Assembly: GCA_016748015.1 (NCBI GenBank)
Contig: JAAOMT010000441.1
Coordinates: forward strand, 446,005-510,004
From: Geosiphon pyriformis
Lineage: Eukaryota > Glomeromycota > Glomeromycetes > Archaeosporales > Geosiphonaceae
DNA: 64,000 nucleotides
Direction: 5' to 3'
Both the position numbers and the translations under genes were made by a program. Position 1 is the stretch's first letter; the number at the start of each line of letters is the position of its first letter. Below, in pieces: positions 10,907 to 22,189 of the stretch. The notes below the pieces were generated by a model. It saw only the letters and a list, made by a program, of their open reading frames with translations. It did not search any database and had not been told where the DNA came from.

Positions 10907-12291
10907 ATAAATTCGAAAAACTACAATGATCTCAAACAATATTTGGAAACATTAACAATCCCAACAGATTGGTCTTCAGAGGAAAAACATCGACTACAAC
11001 AACAAGCCAAACAATATTTTCTACACAACAACATTATTTATTACCGAAATTTCAAAAACTCAGACAAACCACTCAGATTAATACAAGAACAGGAAAAAGA
11101 AACTATATTATACAACATGCACTCAGATCCTTCATCAGCCCACTTCAGAAAAGACAGCACCACCCAAAGAACACTAGAATACTACTTTTGGCCTCAAATA
11201 AGAAAAGACATTCACGAATATGTCGAATCTTGTGATAGTTGTCAAAAAAGAGGAGGAACTTGCCCTACAGAACCTTTAAATCCAATCAAAGTTGAACAGT
11301 CTTTTGACAGAGTTGGTATCGATTTAGTCAGACCACTACCTATCACAAACCAAGGAAACCACTACATTACAGTAGCCGTAGACTATCTCACCAAATAGCC
11401 TGAAGCCAGAGCCATTCAATGGGCAGATGCAAAATCAGTAGCAAACTTCATCTACAAAGACATCATTGTAGACATAGATGCCCAATAGAACTTTTATCTG
11501 ATCAAGGAACACATTTCATGAACAATTTAATCTAGGAAATTTGTGGACAATTTAATGTCAAGAGACCATTATCTTCATTCTACCATCCACAAACAAATGG
11601 ACTGGTAGAATGGTTCAACAGAACATTGTGTGAATCATTAGCCAAAGTTTCAACTGATTTTGAGCAAGAATGGAATCTCTTTATTCCATCAGTGTTACTA
11701 GCATATAGGACACTAAAACAAGATATCACAAAACACACACCATTTGATTTAACTTACGGAAGGACGGCAACATTACCAATTAGTTTCACAGTGGAAACAT
11801 ACCCAGTACAACCAATCAATGAAAACAATTTCCAAGAAACGCTTCAACAAAGAGCCTACACTCTGCTTAGCACATTGGAAGAAAAACGACAAATAGCAGC
11901 CACTCATATTGAACACTCCCAAGCTCAACAAAAAGAATGGCATGATGACAAATTGCCTCCAGTCACCAATGAATTTAAAATTGGAAACAAAGTTCTCTTA
12001 CATAGAACTAAAGCCGAAAAACAATAAAATGGAAAATTTGAAAATAAATGGGATGGACCATTCTTTATCCATGAAGTTTTAGGCAACAGATCATATAAGC
12101 TAAGACTTGATGACAAAATTCTAGCAAAAGTTGCACATGGAGATCGTTTGAAACACTATAATTCCAGAAACAATTCTGAACTATTAATTCCACAAATTGG
12201 TACACATTTCCCTTTAATCAATTCCAAAGACATTCCCCAAAATTTAGAACCAATAGTTGTCATTGAACAGCCTCACAACTTGAATACTTAA
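10907..12291 (+). pseudogene. Integrase of copy 1 (HHCC, DDE, GPF module)
   Basis: Inserts element cDNA. The zinc finger region has two His in NMHSDPSSAHF (near 11116) and CDSC (near 11231). The catalytic core shows GIDL (Asp, near 11310), LLSDQGTHF (Asp, near 11495) and the Glu of GLVEWFNRT (near 11602). The C-terminal GPFF motif is near 12055. Here the likely start codon is ATA (10907-10909) where copy 2 has ATG. A 1-nt deletion near 11467 shifts frame, and stops near 11397 (Trp in copy 2) and about 12025 (Trp in copy 2) also disable it. The coding frame ends in TAA at 12289-12291. Confidence 0.85.
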
Positions 12292-12412
12292 TTTAAATTT
12301 ATTATTATAGTTATCTTCTTATAATTTAGAAACAATCTCACAAAAACAAAACAAAAATAACATAAAAACCCATGCACCAAAAATAATTTTCTTTTATTTC
12401 AAATTGCTTATA

Positions 12413-13132
12413 ATGACTATTCCTCAAAACATTCAACAATTATCCCAAAAACTAATGTTGGTTTTAAAAACAATACCCAAATTATCCATTACTGTTACTG
12501 AAAACCACATTAATTATACCCAAACAGAAGTAGTTACAAATTTAGCCCCAAATTCACAAAAATATCACCCGTATAAGAAGAACACAAGAAGTTATACTGG
12601 AATTTACCTGCCAGAACTTTTAAAACTTGCTTTAAGAGAAAACCTAATGCTCACTTTGATTAGTATTCCACCAAATGCTACAATTCAACAAAGACTTCAA
12701 CTGTGTTTCAATGAGGAAAATACTGAATATCCTTCAATCTATAGATATTTTCACATTGGAAAAACACTCTACAAATGGAAACTGGAACTTACAACAGCAA
12801 ACCTCACAAAAAAAGCTATTCAGAAACAACTTCACAACAAATTCAAGACAACAGCTGAATCAACAAACAGTCGCTACAGGCTTAGAGCTGCTCTTAGACT
12901 TTATGACTTATTCCACACCTGTGAAAACATACTACAAAACCCAAATTTTCAACCTTTGAAGATTCAATACATTGGAAAGCTCACAGAACTGAAATTTCAA
13001 CAATTTTCAGACCAAATTTCTTCAATAATTTTGGATTATTATCTGGAAATGACAAACAGTACTTGGACTTTGACAGAGCTCAGTCTTGAAGAGGAGGTTA
13101 TGTTACCAGACAAAATTAGAGATATTATTTAG
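12413..13132 (+). CDS. Extra ORF (ORF3) downstream of integrase, unknown function, copy 1
   Basis: An uninterrupted 239-residue frame starting ATG ACT ATT CCT, 121 bp after the integrase stop. I do not recognise it. It is Leu/Gln/Thr-rich, with no obvious signal peptide or membrane segment, so it does not look like an envelope gene despite its position. Copy 2 carries a homologous frame (25741-26458) with nonsense codons in its first part. The last codons overlap the polypurine tract (13088-13097, encoding part of the Glu-rich end), and the C-terminus, ending PDKIRDII, is encoded by the first bases of the 3' LTR. It is intact here while the rest of copy 1 is riddled with stops, so either constraint or chance is possible. 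Confidence 0.7.
   Translation: MTIPQNIQQLSQKLMLVLKTIPKLSITVTENHINYTQTEVVTNLAPNSQKYHPYKKNTRSYTGIYLPELLKLALRENLMLTLISIPPNATIQQRLQLCFNEENTEYPSIYRYFHIGKTLYKWKLELTTANLTKKAIQKQLHNKFKTTAESTNSRYRLRAALRLYDLFHTCENILQNPNFQPLKIQYIGKLTELKFQQFSDQISSIILDYYLEMTNSTWTLTELSLEEEVMLPDKIRDII
13088..13097 (+). other. Polypurine tract of copy 1
   Basis: GAAGAGGAGG lies three bases upstream of the 3' LTR start and would prime plus-strand cDNA. It is inside ORF3 coding sequence. Confidence 0.65.
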
Positions 13133-14077
13133 CATAAAATTATCTTATAATTCCTATTATTAATTAGCATATATTATCATTTCAAATTATCACTTATTAC
13201 ATTAGCAAAAATGTCCGAAATTATCATTTAATTAATAACCCAAATTGTACATAACACAAATGTAACCTAATTGTGATGATCAATCATGCAATACCCCGAA
13301 CTATGTAACATTCAAAAGTTTGCCAAAATTTATAGAAATTTGCTGAAATAATTGATAGTTCACTGAAATATCTAATAGTTCACAGAAATAACTTGTAGTT
13401 CGCCAAAATTTATCTTTAGTTCAGCAAAATTGTAAAAAATAACAAAATTCAAGTTCATAGAATAGTGTTACGACAAGTTGTATAAAAGAAGAGCTTTTCT
13501 CTTCGAAAAAATGTATCTTACTTTAGATTTAACAATTAGAATTATCCTTTACACACAAAACGAAATAAATATCAAATAATTTGAAAAATCAAATCCTGAA
13601 TCATTTCACTTTTGAAATTAACTAATTCCTACAAAACAGTTTGAAATTGATTAGCTACCAATTTCAGTAAACTGTTAGTGACTCCAGGCCTGAATAGAAA
13701 ATATTTTTCTTAACAAAATTCTATTTCTTTTACATTTCTTTTATTTTTCTTTTCTTTTCTTTTTATAATCATTAGGGTAGCCTACAGACAAGATTTTTGT
13801 AGAAGAGTTGACTTTTACAGCAAAGTAGCTATACATTTTAGTGAGCTTCCAGATGAGCAATTTCTGGGAAAGAGTTGACGTTTACTACAACATAACTATA
13901 TAAAGTAACTGGCATGGAATTGGCCATTCCACTTATAAGCCCAACAGTTCAAATTATAGGAGATAATTTGAAGATAAATTTAGTGATTGGAGGTTCAACC
14001 ACATCCAGAAAACAGGAATTTACAGCAAACAAGCATCAACAACATTTAAGAAAAGAGACCAAAAACCTCTGGTAACA
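13101..14077 (+). repeat. 3' LTR of copy 1
   Basis: 977 bp from TGTTACCAGA to TCTGGTAACA. It carries six 20-bp motif units (13319-13430), a TATA box (13481-13487) and the AATAAA region. Its first 32 bp also encode the end of ORF3. Confidence 0.95.
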
Positions 14078-14081
14078 CTGT
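14078..14081. repeat. Target-site duplication CTGT (right) of LTR copy 1
   Basis: Matches 3868-3871. The LINE-A coding sequence resumes immediately after it. Confidence 0.85.
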
Positions 14082-14805
14082 TCAAACAAGCATTCAGAAG
14101 ACCATCCAGCCCAATAGACATCAAGACAGCCAAGTGATCTGTGTCAAAAAATTCTGAGACAAAACCAACATCATGATTTACAACAGCTGAAATCAAAGAG
14201 TCACTAACTAGAATATAGTCCAAAACCTTGCTAATGCCTCTTGAATTGCTCCAAGTAGGAATCCTAGCTAGAGAATGGCCACCAAAAACATTAACTAGAC
14301 CCAAACCTAAGCATTTTCTAAGACTCACCCTCTTGACTGAATTGTCTTTATTAAAGTCCCCACCCAAAACAACAAAAATACTTTTGTTAACAGTATCAGC
14401 AATGAATGAATTGATAACAAAAGCCTGAGCAAAATGGTCACCACCAGACACACAAGCATAAAGCCCAATGATAGACACAGAGAGCTTGTTCTTAAACAAA
14501 AGACAAATTGAAAGAACTTTGCCCTTTACCTCCTCAACTTTGAAAACATGACAAGCCAGAGAATCATTCACAAAAATGGCCACACCAGCCCCACAAAACC
14601 CAACATCCAGACCAAACATAAAAACCCAAACACTCTCAAATTTTTTCATAATCCAAGGTTGTGAACTGGAACACAACTTGGTTTCTGTAACAATCAAGAT
14701 TGAACTACCAGATTCCTTATACCAATGAAAAATGTTCTTCTGTTTTGCAGGATTGTTCATTCCCCTAATATTACACATGGCAATTTTCCAAATAAAACTG
14801 GTCAT
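14082..14805 (-). pseudogene. LINE-A ORF2, endonuclease part (APE-like)
   Basis: AP-endonuclease-like domain that nicks the target for target-primed reverse transcription. Motifs in order: CNIRGMN, VTETKL (Glu), GLYA, GGDFN (Asp, Asn), DYILVS, and a terminal DTDHLAV with the catalytic His. The start ATG (14805-14803) overlaps the ORF1 stop TGA as ATGA, the same junction as in LINE-B. This part of the frame is open for about 240 codons. It is cut at 14082 by LTR copy 1 and continues at 3871. Confidence 0.88.
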
Positions 14806-16629
14806 TGTGACAAAGAGATAACCAAAGAACCTGAGCCAGCACACAACTGATCCAACTTAGCCAAAATCAAACCAACAGAGATGTTGAGGGCAACCAACTT
14901 CAACTCTAGACCACCAACTTTGGAAGTCAAGACTTTGGAACTACTCAGACCCAAGAGCAGATCAGTAACACCCAGAGAGAAAGAAGTAGGCTGAACAAAA
15001 AGATCATCAACTGCCATGTCAAAATCCAAGTCGGAGTTTGTAACCACAAGAAAAACAGAGGTTGGAGACTGAGAAACAACCACAGAAGGAACCATTTGAG
15101 AGGAGGGTGCCAAGAGTGCCAAACCAATATTGTCAAGACGAGAAAGAATGTTCAAAATTTGATCAGACAGAAGCCCTACAGAGCATTCTAAAAGCGCTAA
15201 GCGAACACTCAAAGGAGAATTGACCACAGATATAGAGGGAGGTGCCTCACCTGAACTTAAAGTACTGGAAGGCGGGGAACCGGAACCAGAACCAGCATGA
15301 AAACCATGAGAGACTAAAGCAACTGAGACCACTTGAGCCCAAGATTTGCCACCAAAGGCAACAGGACGAGAGATTAGTACATTTTTCTTTACATACAATT
15401 TGGCCAGCTGGAAATAAGTATCTAGGTTGGCAGGTCTTATAAAAAACTTTGAAGATTTAAGAGCTGATGCAACCTCAGCATCACATTTCAAGGCAGAATG
15501 ACCGAACTTCCCACACTATTCACAGTAAACCAAATTCAGCCTAGCCCATGAGAGTTTTACACCACCAAAAATTGGCTCCGTACGAAAAGCTAACTCCAAA
15601 ACCTCATCAGAATCAAAACAAACAACAGCACAGCAGACCCTATTACCAGTCTCTAATAACCAATTTATGACACAAGTCTTTTCACCAGCCCCTTCAAGAA
15701 GATCCCCAAAATCATGAGCAGTAGTTCCTACTGGCAAAATAAACAAAAGCGCCCTGAACTGATTTCTAGATGCCCAAGTTTCATGATAGCCCACCGCCAT
15801 AGCCACACGAACCAAATCTTTACCAATCAGGAAGGACCACCTAGCAGCCAAAAACACAGCCTGTTCCAGTTCAGCAAATTCCACCACAGCCTTTTGCCAT
15901 AAACCAATTAACTGGATTTTAATCGACTTAATTTTTCCAAACTCGGATACTGTGGCGATAATCATTTCCTTGATTACTACGGCCTGATCTGAGTAAATTC
16001 TTTGTCTTTTAAGATCACTGTTTACTATGATGTTATTTTCTCTGGCCAATAACACGGCCTTTTCCATGCTTTCTGACAAAGTAAACATTGATTTGATGAT
16101 CCCTTCAAATTTTAAGGAAGTAGTGGCCCCCCCAAAACCATTGATTTCTGAAAATAATTTCCTTATGACCTAAGTTTTAGCTGTTGCCGATTTCCCTTCT
16201 ACAGCCAAAAGATTGATATTCAAAGCAAAAGATTTCTTCACAGCTACTTCCACCAGAGTTTTAACAATTTTGGGGTCCACTCACATCTTTTCTAAAGAGA
16301 AAGACAAATGGAAAGAAAGAGAAACTTCCTTCTCATCATCTATGTCATAATTAATAGAGCCAAAAAGGGAACTGATAGCCACACCAGTATTAAAACACTT
16401 TGCATTAGGTGTATTCATTTGGGAGTCAGAAGTGGCTCTACTATCAAAGTCTTCTCCATCCGTATCCATGCTAGTAAGTTGCCCATTCACACTAACAGGC
16501 CCACTATCTTTAAGATTCTTATCCGCACTTGAAAGTTTAAGGCTTTTTGACTTTTTGAGTTAAACCACCACCAATTGAACTAGTGGTCAAGACTCTGGCA
16601 GACCTTCTCTTAGCACTAGGACCACTCAT
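14802..16629 (-). pseudogene. LINE-A ORF1 (RNA-binding, CCHC), broken
   Basis: ORF1 proteins bind LINE RNA. A plausible start is ATG at 16629-16627, followed by a Lys/Arg-rich head. An RRM-like core (FGKIKSIKIQLIGLWQK) is encoded near 15880-15945. A CX2CX4HX4C knuckle near 15490-15530 is interrupted by TAG after CE. The C-terminal part is Ser/Leu-rich. Several stops and at least one shift separate the start from the core, so the copy is non-functional. LINE-B ORF1 is its closest relative in the window. Confidence 0.8.
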
Positions 16630-16745
16630 AGTGGTAGCTGGTCTAACAACAAAAGGGTTTGATTCTTGTGAAATAGTGGAAGACAGTATGCAAAAACAGA
16701 AAAAAACTTCTTTCAAAATTTGACTTTTTTTCAGAAATTTGGAAT

Positions 16746-17203
16746 GAAGGAAAGAAAAAAGTTTTTTCTTTAATTTTATTATAAAAATTTAGTTTTATTT
16801 TTTTATTTTTAAAGTAAACTTTTTAACTTGATTTTAATATAAAGTTTTTATTTTAAAAAAATATATAAAAATTTTTACTAATATAAAATTAATATATATA
16901 ATAAATAATTTATAAATTTTTTAGTTAGTATTAACTTTTGGCTTTATATATATAAAAAATAACAATAAAGCGAATATAAATACAAAATTTGTAAACAATA
17001 TTATAAAAAATTGTTTATTAAAAAAAATATTAATATATTAATTAAAATAATATAAACAATAAAACAAAAAAAATTGATCTACTATGATGTATATTATCTT
17101 AACTTACACATTTTTTACAAAAGTGCCAATTTTTTTTAAGCTGTTTTATATAATCTAATAAAGTAATTTACAAGTAATATGTAGACATATATACACATAT
17201 ACA
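16746..17203. other. AT-rich intergenic sequence
   Basis: Homopolymer-rich A+T sequence between LINE-A and the satellite. I see no coding frame, RNA gene or repeat boundary in it. Confidence 0.6.
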
Positions 17204-17824
17204 GCAATATTCTATTTGGTCAAAATTTGTTTTATAATATTCACTAAATATAGACATATACTAATATTATATCAATATTTACTTTTTATTTAAAGATATT
17301 ATAATTTGTTTAACTAATAGCTAATATATACATATATACATATATACACATATATACAGTTTAAGATATTGCTAATATTAATGATATTTTAAGTAACAAA
17401 TGATTATTATTTGGCCAAAATTTGTTCTATAATATCTGCTAAATATAAGCATGTACTAATATTATATTAATGTCTACTTTTTATTCAAAAATATTATAAT
17501 TTGTTTATCTAATAGCAAGAATACATACATATATATATACAGTTAAAGGTACTGCTGATATTAATAATATTTTAAATAACAAGTGGTTGTTGTTTGGTTA
17601 AAAGTTATTATATTATATTAATCAAACATAGATATATACTAATATTATATTAATGCATACATTTTATTCAAAAATATTATAACTTGTTTATCTAATAGCA
17701 AGAATATACACACACATATATATATAGCCAAAAATGCTATTAATATTAGTAATATTTTAAATAACAAGTAGTTGCTATTTGGCTAAAATTTGTTATATTG
17801 TATTAATCAGATATAAGTATATGC
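17204..17824 (+). repeat. Satellite, about 185-195 bp period
   Basis: The marker CTAATATTATAT recurs at 17261, 17456 and 17639, and again at the insertion point of LTR copy 2 (17824 joined to 27413), giving periods of about 195, 183 and 185 bp. Each unit also shares TATTATAATTTGTTTATCTAA-like and tatatata segments. Units are diverged. Confidence 0.75.
17821..17824. repeat. Target-site duplication ATGC (left) of LTR copy 2
   Basis: ATGC precedes TGTTACC and is repeated at 27409-27412 after the 3' LTR. Confidence 0.8.
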
Positions 17825-18806
17825 TGTTACCAGACAAAATTAGAGATATTATTTAGCATAAAATTATCTTATAATTCCTATCATTAATTAGCATATATTA
17901 TCATTTCAAATGATCACTTATTATATTAGCAAAAATGTCTGAAATTATCATTTAATTAATAACCCAAATTGTATACAACACAAATATAACCTAATTGCGA
18001 TGATCAATCATGCAATACCCCAAACTATGTAACATTCAAAAGTTTGCCGAAATTTATAGAAATTCACCGAAATAATTGATAGTTCACCGAAATATCTAAT
18101 AGTTTGCAGAAATAACTTGTAGTTTGCCAAAATGTATCTTCAGTTCAGCAAAATTGTAGAAAATAGCAAAGTTCAAGTTTATAGAATAGTGTTATAACAA
18201 GTTGTATAAAAGAAGAGCTTCTCTCTTCGAGAAAATGTATCTTACTTTAGATTTATCTCTTAAAACCGTTCTTATACACACAAAAAAAAATAAATATCAA
18301 ATAATTCGAAAAACCAAATTCTTTAATTATTGTACTTGGAAAATCCCCAAAACCCAACTAACATTTCGAAATTGATTAGCTACCAATTTCAGTAAACTGT
18401 TAGTGACTCCAGGCCTAGATAGAAAACGTTTTCCTTGATAAAATCCTATTTCTTTTACACTTCTTTTATTTTTCTTTTCTTTTCTTATTACAATCATTAG
18501 GGTAGCCTACAGATGAGATTCCTGTAGAAGAGTTGACTTTCACAGCAAAGTAACTACACATTTTTAGTGAGCTTCCAGATGAGCAATTCCTGGGAAAGAG
18601 TTGACATTTACTACAACATAACTACATAAAGTAACTGGCAAGGAATTGGCCATTCCACACATAAGCCCAGCAAATTCAAATTATAGGAGATAATTTGAAG
18701 ATAAATTCAGTTACTGGAAGTTCAACCACATCCAAAAAACGTGAATTCACAGTAAATAAGTATTAACAACATTACAGAAAAGAGACCAAAAAAACCTCTG
18801 ATAATA
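17825..18806 (+). repeat. 5' LTR of copy 2
   Basis: 982 bp, TGTTACCAGA to TCTGATAATA (two transitions from the TCTGGTAACA end). Six motif units at 18042-18153, TATA box 18205-18211. In the first ~210 bp it differs from its partner at 26427 by 8 bases, all transitions. Confidence 0.95.
18205..18211 (+). promoter_or_regulatory. TATA box in 5' LTR of copy 2
   Basis: TATAAAA in the same context as in the other LTRs, downstream of the 20-bp motif array. Confidence 0.6.
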
Positions 18807-18808
18807 TT

Positions 18809-18824
18809 TGGTGCTCTTCTACAG
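18809..18824 (+). other. Primer-binding site of copy 2
   Basis: TGGTGCTCTTCTACAG, two bases after the LTR end. The first nine bases match copy 1; the remainder differs mostly by transitions. Confidence 0.55.
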
Positions 18825-18853
18825 AAACAACACAGCAAAAAAACAACTTCAAA

Positions 18854-20722
18854 GTGGTGATCACACCAGACACAACAACTTTAGTGTATTACCAATCAAT
18901 TTACACCCACTGCAAGCAAAGATTCAACATTCCAGACAGAATTGAAGTTGTCAAGAAATCAGTATACCAATACATTGAAAACCACATTAACAATTATCTT
19001 TTTGGAAATTACAATATCTCAGAAGTTAGAAGCAACCTTTACAATAATTTAGCACACTATTTACAGTTGGGAACTAAAGACCTTAATAGTGAAACACTTG
19101 CCACTTACTTTCACAAACTTAAGTTTAACATTATCAAATACTGTGAAGAAACATATCCAATGCAGTCTCAATACACTATTGATTTTGAATCAGAAACAGA
19201 AACAAGCAACAAAGGCAAAAACAAATTAAAGCAATATTCAAGAACCACCCCAAATACTTCAACACTACCAAAAACAACTGCCAAACATTTACAAACACCT
19301 GAACAAGGAACCAGCTCAAAACTTCTACTTACTATTACATCTTTTCCAGCTTCACTTGCACAAACACAAACACCTAATTCACTCTTAAATCGATTTGCAA
19401 GACCAGAAGATTTTACATCACTCAGAAGTCCCACCAGACAACAAGAATCCCTTCAAACTAGTTTCAATCTCCTTGATTTTCTAGCTGAAAATCAAAGTGA
19501 ACACTCTGAGACAGCAGCAAATGAAGAAAACAACTCTGAAATAACTGAAGAAGAATCAATAAACAGTGAAAATGAAGAAGACGAAATGACAACATACATC
19601 GTAAAAATTCCTGAATTCAATGGAGAAGATATTGAGACCAGTCCCCAAGAATGGCTCAACCAAGTTACTAAAGCTGGAGATGCAAATGGATGGAATGCTG
19701 CCAGAATGTTAAGAACAATACCCTACTTTTTTAAAGGAACAGCAAGAAAATGGTTTGAAAATCTTGCTGCCCCATTCAATGATTGGAATGCTTTCAAAGC
19801 AGTCTTCCTTGAACAGTTCATTGACAATAATACTTCCATCACTTTTCGCAATCATTTTCGAAATATCAAACAAGAACCCTCCGAATCTGTTATGACTTAT
19901 ATTGGAAAATTCAACAAACTTCTCAGATGGATTCGCCAACTCGAGACAAACAATTATTATTCTGATGCTCAAATTTTGGATCAATTTATCACTGATCTAA
20001 AAGATAAACTAATTAAAAAGGTTCGCCCACACGCGCCAAAAGATTTAAACTCTGCCATACAGCATGCAAAAAGATATGAAATGGCCATGAAAAAAGCCAA
20101 TCGTACAAAACTTGTAAATTTGGCAATTGGAGAAACCAGCTCAGCAGCTGAGAAAAAAATTGACCAACTCACAAAGAAGGTCGAAAACTATTTTACCAAC
20201 CAACAACAACAACAACCCCAAAGATATCAACCACCCCAAAGACAAAATCAAAATAACTTTGCACCACTTTCCAATAACCAGCCCCAGAATTGCCATTACT
20301 GTGAAATCTCTGGCCACTGGAAAAGAGATTGCAGAAAGCTGCAATGAAACCAACAAAATAGAGATAATCAATATTACTCTCCACCACAGCAATCTTATTA
20401 TCAATCATTACCACCAGCTTACTATTCACCAAGACCCCAATACCAAAATAACTATTATCAGCCCATCCCACAACCAATCCAACAGCAATACCAATAACCA
20501 CCCACTCAACATTATCAAGTACCTACTCGAAGACTGATTACACAAAATCAATTTACACCACAAAACTGATACCAAGTAAACAACAGTAGAATCAGTTTGA
20601 ACAACCAATTAGTTCCCCGAAATACCACTTAAACAAGACCCAACCATTACTACACTCAACCCAGTTATTTAACAATGCTGGAAAAACAGGATTTTCACCA
20701 TACTGCACTCTCGGAAGGTAGA
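18854..20722 (+). pseudogene. gag region of copy 2
   Basis: Best-preserved gag: one open frame of nearly 500 codons (18854-20347), starting at a GTG in the context of copy 1's ATG-less frame. It holds an acidic Ser/Glu-rich segment (about residues 210-245), a retroviral-type capsid core (about 255-420, with KWFENLAAPF and LEQFI), a Gln/Pro tract, and the CX2CX4HX4C knuckle CHYCEISGHWKRDC near 20291-20332. A TGA follows the knuckle where copy 1 keeps Gln. The Gln-rich tail continues with further stops. Upstream, a 2-nt difference in an A-run (7 versus 5) breaks the frame that is open through the primer site in copy 1. Confidence 0.85.
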
Positions 20723-20739
20723 GCTGCAGCACAACAACA

Positions 20740-21300
20740 ATGAAACCTTTCTCATAACCACACCACTATTCTACCAGCCTGAATTGCTGAAAATGCCAAT
20801 CTCTCTAATATCTTTTCTTTTGAATTTGAAGCAAATGAATCACCATTCTTGCTTAGCAATGCAGCGGCTAATGAGCAAAAAGTCATCACTGCAATGTACA
20901 CAGAAGCTGAAATAAAAGAAAAGCCAATTCGCTTGATTCTAGACAGTGGATCTGCTGGAAGCATTATTACCTACCAGTTAATGCAACAGTTGAAAAAAAA
21001 TGTTGACTGACCAGCTCAAACAGTAATTGTCACTGCCGATGGCATGAAAAAGACCCCAGTAGGAGAAATTGACAATTTTCTATTTACTTTTGATGGAATC
21101 ACCATTCCAGTCAAAGTTCTTGTAATGAACACACTCCAGTACCAAGCTCTTGTCGGAAATGATTGGCTTCAAAAAGCCAATGCTAATCTGAATTGGGAAA
21201 CACAAGAGTTAACAATCTCCTACCAAGGACAACACGCCTGGGTATCTGCCATTTGTGGTACATTCAACAAACGCTCTAAAAAAGCCCCAGCTTTTGAATT
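20740..21300 (+). pseudogene. Aspartic protease domain of copy 2
   Basis: LILDSGSAGS, with the catalytic DSG, is encoded near 20934-20963. TGA at about 21008 stands where copy 1 has CGA (Arg), a C-to-T change. The rest of the fold continues to about 21250 in the same frame as gag and dUTPase. Confidence 0.8.
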
Positions 21301-21469
21301 TGAACCAGAAAAAGAAAAACCAATAATCGAAACATTCATGGCTCTTGGATCAACGTCCAACTGGGCCGATGAAACAGAACAAGAATATTTTACCCCACAC
21401 ACTAAACCTGAAACCTCTGGATGGAATATACCTTACTCAAAACCCAAACCAAGGAAACAACGCCCCTAT

Positions 21470-22110
21470 ATTCCCCTTAAATGTAAGGACTGTCACAAAA
21501 AACTATCATCAATGGGAGCCTGCATTTTGCCTGAAGAAGAATATGAGAATCATATTTGTTATTACTGCAAGGCTTGCCACAGAGAGCGATGGGGCCATCT
21601 AATAAAAAGGAGCGGAAAATGGGACAACACCCTTTGTTTGACTTGTGAAGATATGCTACCAGAAGAATGCAATTGGATTAATGTAGCAATGAGAGGAGGC
21701 GTCTGTGATCAGACTTGCCAATATGCTTTATCAATTTCAGAAAAAGTAAAAAGAGGAACACCCTTTAATATAGCATATAATAGTGCTCTCAACAAACTTT
21801 ATCACTACCCTCATGATGCCGAGATGATTTTCGACTTAGCAATGGCATTAATTAATGGAGCTACCAAAAAAGATGTTCATCAAATGAAGGAAGCAGAATA
21901 CATTGAATACACTATGGAATTAGCTGGATTCAATTACGAAGATGAAGTAGAAGTCTACCACCAAATTGCAAGTCACACCTACCCAACTCAAGAAGCTCAA
22001 ATTCAATGATTAGAGCAAATGAACATTAGGCTATGTGAAGAATGCATTATGCCTTGCAATAAACAATGGTGTTCTGAATGCTATGCTCTTAGTATCCCTT
22101 TGCCCAGCGA
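21470..22110 (+). pseudogene. Cysteine-rich module of copy 2
   Basis: Unrecognised module, open here except for one stop. Cluster 1 (about 21482-21720) holds CKDCH, CYYCKACH, CLTC and CDQTC; cluster 2 (about 22034-22090) holds CEEC, MPC and CSEC. That is around 18 Cys in all, in pairs typical of zinc binding. An alpha-helical stretch of about 90 residues without Cys separates the clusters. The TGA at 22007-22009 between them is at exactly the same position as in copy 1. Possible roles (nucleic-acid binding, cofactor of the adjacent dUTPase, targeting) are inference only. Confidence 0.65.
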
Positions 22111-22189
22111 AAATGATGAGAATGAAATTGAATTCAGAGAACCTGAAGAAATGGAAGAAATTGAAACAACACCCATCTACCTTATTGAA

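Larger units (their letters stand above)
3872..14077 (+). mobile_element. Ty3/gypsy-type LTR retrotransposon with dUTPase, copy 1
   Basis: A 10.2 kb element with ~1 kb LTRs that, in the undamaged copies, begin TGTTACCAGA and end TCTGGTAACA, a perfect 10-bp terminal inverted repeat. A primer-binding site follows the 5' LTR and a purine tract precedes the 3' LTR. Domain order is gag, protease, Cys-rich, dUTPase, RT, RNase H, integrase, extra ORF; RT-RNase H-integrase order is diagnostic of Ty3/gypsy. It sits inside LINE-A with a 4-bp duplication (CTGT). The coding frame is heavily interrupted, mostly by transition-type nonsense codons, and the RT motif is mutated, so this copy is dead. A 20-N gap with a duplicated flank lies in gag. 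Confidence 0.95.
14082..16745 (-). mobile_element. LINE-A, 5' portion
   Basis: Minus-strand continuation of the LINE in 1-3871, holding ORF1 and the endonuclease half of ORF2. The 5' boundary is approximate: coding similarity to LINE-B fades near 16630, and the sequence becomes plain AT-rich beyond about 16745. Confidence 0.85.

Noticed and set aside
12413-13132. ORF3 as an envelope gene
   Set aside because: Position fits, but there is no signal peptide, transmembrane segment or cysteine-rich ectodomain.
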